The position numbers and the translations under genes are program-made. This document shows, in pieces, positions 62,560-64,000 of a DNA stretch of 64,000 bases (position 1 is its first letter; each line of letters begins with the position of its first letter). The DNA is from Agreia pratensis. GTDB lineage: Bacteria > Actinomycetota > Actinomycetes > Actinomycetales > Microbacteriaceae. The notes below the pieces were generated by a model. The model saw only the letters and a program-made list of their open reading frames with translations. It ran no database searches and was not told the origin of the DNA. The stretch spans positions 1 through 64,000 of the forward strand of contig NZ_FXAY01000003.1 of the NCBI RefSeq assembly GCF_900177685.1, in the 5' to 3' direction.

Positions 62560-63103
62560 AACTCAACTCTTTTGTGGGAACCATCTGAATCGCCTCTCGG
62601 TGAATACCTATCCGAGAATTGACATAGTCGACCGACCCAAGACGTCGAGTTGGTTCAATTTTCCTAGCGTCGACCGGTACATCGTGTTCGACAATTAGGA
62701 TTCTGTTTGTGATCTTGTTGTTGTGTTCTACGACATCCTGATAGACGACCGTGGGGCTGATCGCTGTACGACGTCTGCGGGGAGCTCGCCGCGCTGGTAA
62801 AGGTGCCGTTTCCTGGTCCGCAGGCTCCGCGTCAAGCCGGACAACATACCCAAGGGCGCGCAGGTATCTCGACAACGTAGACATTCGAATGTTTCCGTCC
62901 CCATTCAGGACTTGGGACACGCGACTTTCGCCCACCCCGATCTGGTCTGCCAAGTACTTTTGGCTTTTGCCAGACGCCGTTAGCGCACGGTTCAACAATG
63001 AAACCGCCTCAAGCATGGTCGTCGCTGCTGCCATCTCAATTCGGCCCTCTGAGGTCTGATTCTCAACTTCAATCAGCGTCAGGTTCTTCAATAATTCGGT
63101 CAT
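62552..63103 (-). CDS. XRE-family (HigA-like) antitoxin with C-terminal extension
   Basis: A 183-residue protein. Residues about 30-90 hold a lambda-repressor-type helix-turn-helix: LNRALTASGKSQKYLADQIG, VGESRVSQVLNGDGNIRMST, then LSRYLRALGYVV. A basic linker ARRAPRRRR follows, and then a C-terminal region of about 75 residues with no helix-turn-helix, which would correspond to the chaperone-addiction region of TAC antitoxins. GGAGG lies nine bases before the ATG at 63103. It overlaps the toxin gene by 35 bases upstream and the SecB-like gene by eight downstream. It likely binds its own promoter and neutralises the toxin. Confidence 0.7.
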   Translation of the reverse strand: MTELLKNLTLIEVENQTSEGRIEMAAATTMLEAVSLLNRALTASGKSQKYLADQIGVGESRVSQVLNGDGNIRMSTLSRYLRALGYVVRLDAEPADQETAPLPARRAPRRRRTAISPTVVYQDVVEHNNKITNRILIVEHDVPVDARKIEPTRRLGSVDYVNSRIGIHREAIQMVPTKELSYG

Positions 63104-63590
63104 GGTCTATGTCCTCCATTCGGACCTGGTGTGCTTCATCAATGTCAGAGGGTAAGGCGCGGTTGTCAACCTTTTCGAACCACAGTCCTAAGCGAATAAA
63201 TACCTCGAAGTCTTCCGGAAGAATCCAAACGTTCCGGCCCATCACCGAAACGCTCTCACCCAACTTTGGATCCCACGAACCTTGATCGTCTGTGTCGTAG
63301 AACGTCAGGCGTATGTCCTCTACCTTCAGTTCCCACAGACCATTCCCGAGCGAGTTATACGATCCGCGGCTGTCGATTTCTCCATTTTCCGCAAGGTACT
63401 GGATTATGGCCAGTAGGCGACGACGCAGGTTCGGCTGGTGGTCGTCGGATCTCCTCCCATCCGGCCAACGCTTGTTCTCTAGTTGCGTCATGAGGTCCCA
63501 TCCGGGTTCCGACGTTCCGTCTGCGCGTAACGCATAGGCGATCTCGTGGAAGCGGCCGTCTACGGCGACACGTCTTTGTACTTTACCCAA
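63069..63590 (-). CDS. HigB/RelE-superfamily (Gp49-like) toxin
   Basis: A protein of about 173 residues from a TTG at 63590 with GGCGGGGG seven bases upstream; the frame is open to an ATG at 63776, so a longer form is possible. The HigB/Gp49 features are in order: LRRRLLAIIQYLAENGEIDS, LGNGLWELKVEDIRLTFYDT, then, after an insertion, VWILPEDFEVFIRLGLWFEK and LPSDIDEAHQVRMEDID. The last part mirrors the family's strand-plus-helix end (normally LLHGFxKKxxKTPxxEIxxA), but the usual Lys-rich residues are partly changed. Such toxins cut mRNA on the ribosome. The insertion of about 25 residues and the acidic tail are unusual. Confidence 0.6.
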   Translation of the reverse strand: MGKVQRRVAVDGRFHEIAYALRADGTSEPGWDLMTQLENKRWPDGRRSDDHQPNLRRRLLAIIQYLAENGEIDSRGSYNSLGNGLWELKVEDIRLTFYDTDDQGSWDPKLGESVSVMGRNVWILPEDFEVFIRLGLWFEKVDNRALPSDIDEAHQVRMEDIDHDRIIEEPDAD

Positions 63591-63809
63591 TCGTAAACCC
63601 CCGCCGTCAACAGATGCCCCACACCGCGCTGGCTCCACGATACACACGAGCCCGCGCTCCTCATCTATAACCGGAAGATTTCTCGAAATCCGACCGTCAA
63701 ATGAGGGGTGGCGACTAGCTGCCCTTGCGGGACGGATTGCGGCCATGACAATCTGCCCGCGGGCATCCCCCCGCATCTTGGCTAGAAATTGCGTCGGCTA
63801 CATGAAGCG

Positions 63810-64000
63810 TCAACGCGCGCGACCCGTACTGAGGGTGGTCGAGCGATCTCGATTGGCAGATGCGATTTGATCTTGGATGACCATCTGGAACGGAACGCCA
63901 TCCATAGTCGCTATCAGGGTGGTGCCGGCAAGGGAAACCGTCGGGGCGACGTTGATGCTGCCACCCGCTGGGACGAGCGCACCCATTCCGGACTGTGCGG
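63810..64000 (-). CDS. Probable phage tail (tape-measure-like) protein, 3' end only
   Basis: The last 62 codons of a leftward gene entering from beyond the window, ending at TGA 63810-63812. The visible end is Gly/Ala/Thr-rich (GMGALVPAGGSINVAPTVSL), then ATMDGVPFQMVIQDQIASAN and a short basic end. Small beta-rich C-termini of the form GxxLxAxxDGxxxxxVI.xxI are seen on tape-measure and minor tail proteins of actinophages. The call rests on style rather than a definite motif. If right, it marks this island as phage-derived. Confidence 0.4.
   Translation of the reverse strand, partial: AQSGMGALVPAGGSINVAPTVSLAGTTLIATMDGVPFQMVIQDQIASANRDRSTTLSTGRAR

Larger units (their letters stand above)
57527..64000. 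mobile_element. Integrated mobile element (probable prophage or phage-derived island), left part
   Basis: From about 57.53 kb to the window end the DNA has clearly lower GC, longer gaps and genes without chromosomal-type families. It holds a ParB-like gene, a repeat-rich membrane protein, an operon of unknowns, a TAC-like toxin module and an apparent phage tail-protein end. The left boundary is placed where the small Tad gene is broken. The right boundary and any integrase lie beyond the window. Alternative: a non-phage genomic island or integrative element. The boundary position is uncertain by several bases because no attL/attR comparison was possible. Confidence 0.6.

Overview
This 64 kb window is high-GC actinobacterial chromosome and looks like Microbacteriaceae. 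The evidence is frequent GTG and TTG starts, dense head-to-tail packing with ATGA, GTGA and TGATG junctions, F420-type LLM enzymes, DUF3039 and DUF3097 genes, an actinobacterial Tad pilus locus, and an extragenic palindrome of a style I associate with this family. The genus cannot be fixed by eye.

Layout. 1-1.7 kb: glycerol uptake (3' end of glpF, then glpK), ending in a 100-bp compound palindrome. 1.8-7.4 kb: an aldose 1-epimerase, a DHA2 drug-efflux pump with a divergent TetR regulator, and a propionate pair prpD-prpB without prpC. 7.4-15.7 kb: an alpha-galactoside locus (GH36 alpha-galactosidase, sugar-binding lipoprotein, two permeases, GH13 alpha-glucosidase) divergent from a ROK repressor; no ATPase is encoded. 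15.7-21.2 kb: an omega-amidase-like nitrilase and an aminotransferase (convergent), a lipoprotein/secreted-protein pair, and an HtrA protease. 21.3-25.4 kb and 36.7-39.1 kb: two parts of a cell-wall glycopolymer (teichoic-acid-like) system, with glycosyltransferases, a CDP-alcohol phosphatidyltransferase, a TagF-type polymerase, a TagGH exporter and a nucleotidyltransferase. Between them lie housekeeping and unknown genes. 39.3-49.9 kb: an ABC exporter with a long disordered N-terminal tail, pncB, murI-rph-rdgB, a CDF metal exporter, aspS and a DedA protein. 50-54.3 kb: tRNA-Leu(UAG), a NarL-type two-component system and a MacB-like ABC exporter. 54.3-57.5 kb: Tad pilus genes tadA, tadB, tadC and a small pilin-like gene that is cut off.

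From about 57.53 kb to the end of the window the sequence changes character: lower GC, unfamiliar genes, different codon use. I read this as an integrated mobile element, probably a prophage or phage remnant, inserted into the small Tad gene. It carries a ParB-like gene, a two-TM protein with sixteen exact 12-residue beta-helix-type repeats, a three-gene operon of unknowns with its own terminator, and, most interesting, a HigB-like toxin, XRE antitoxin and SecB-like protein in overlapping order. That order matches toxin-antitoxin-chaperone (TAC) modules. The far right edge holds what looks like the 3' end of a phage tail gene. No integrase is visible, so the element continues past the window.

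All functional calls come from reading motifs and from memory of families; no database search was run.
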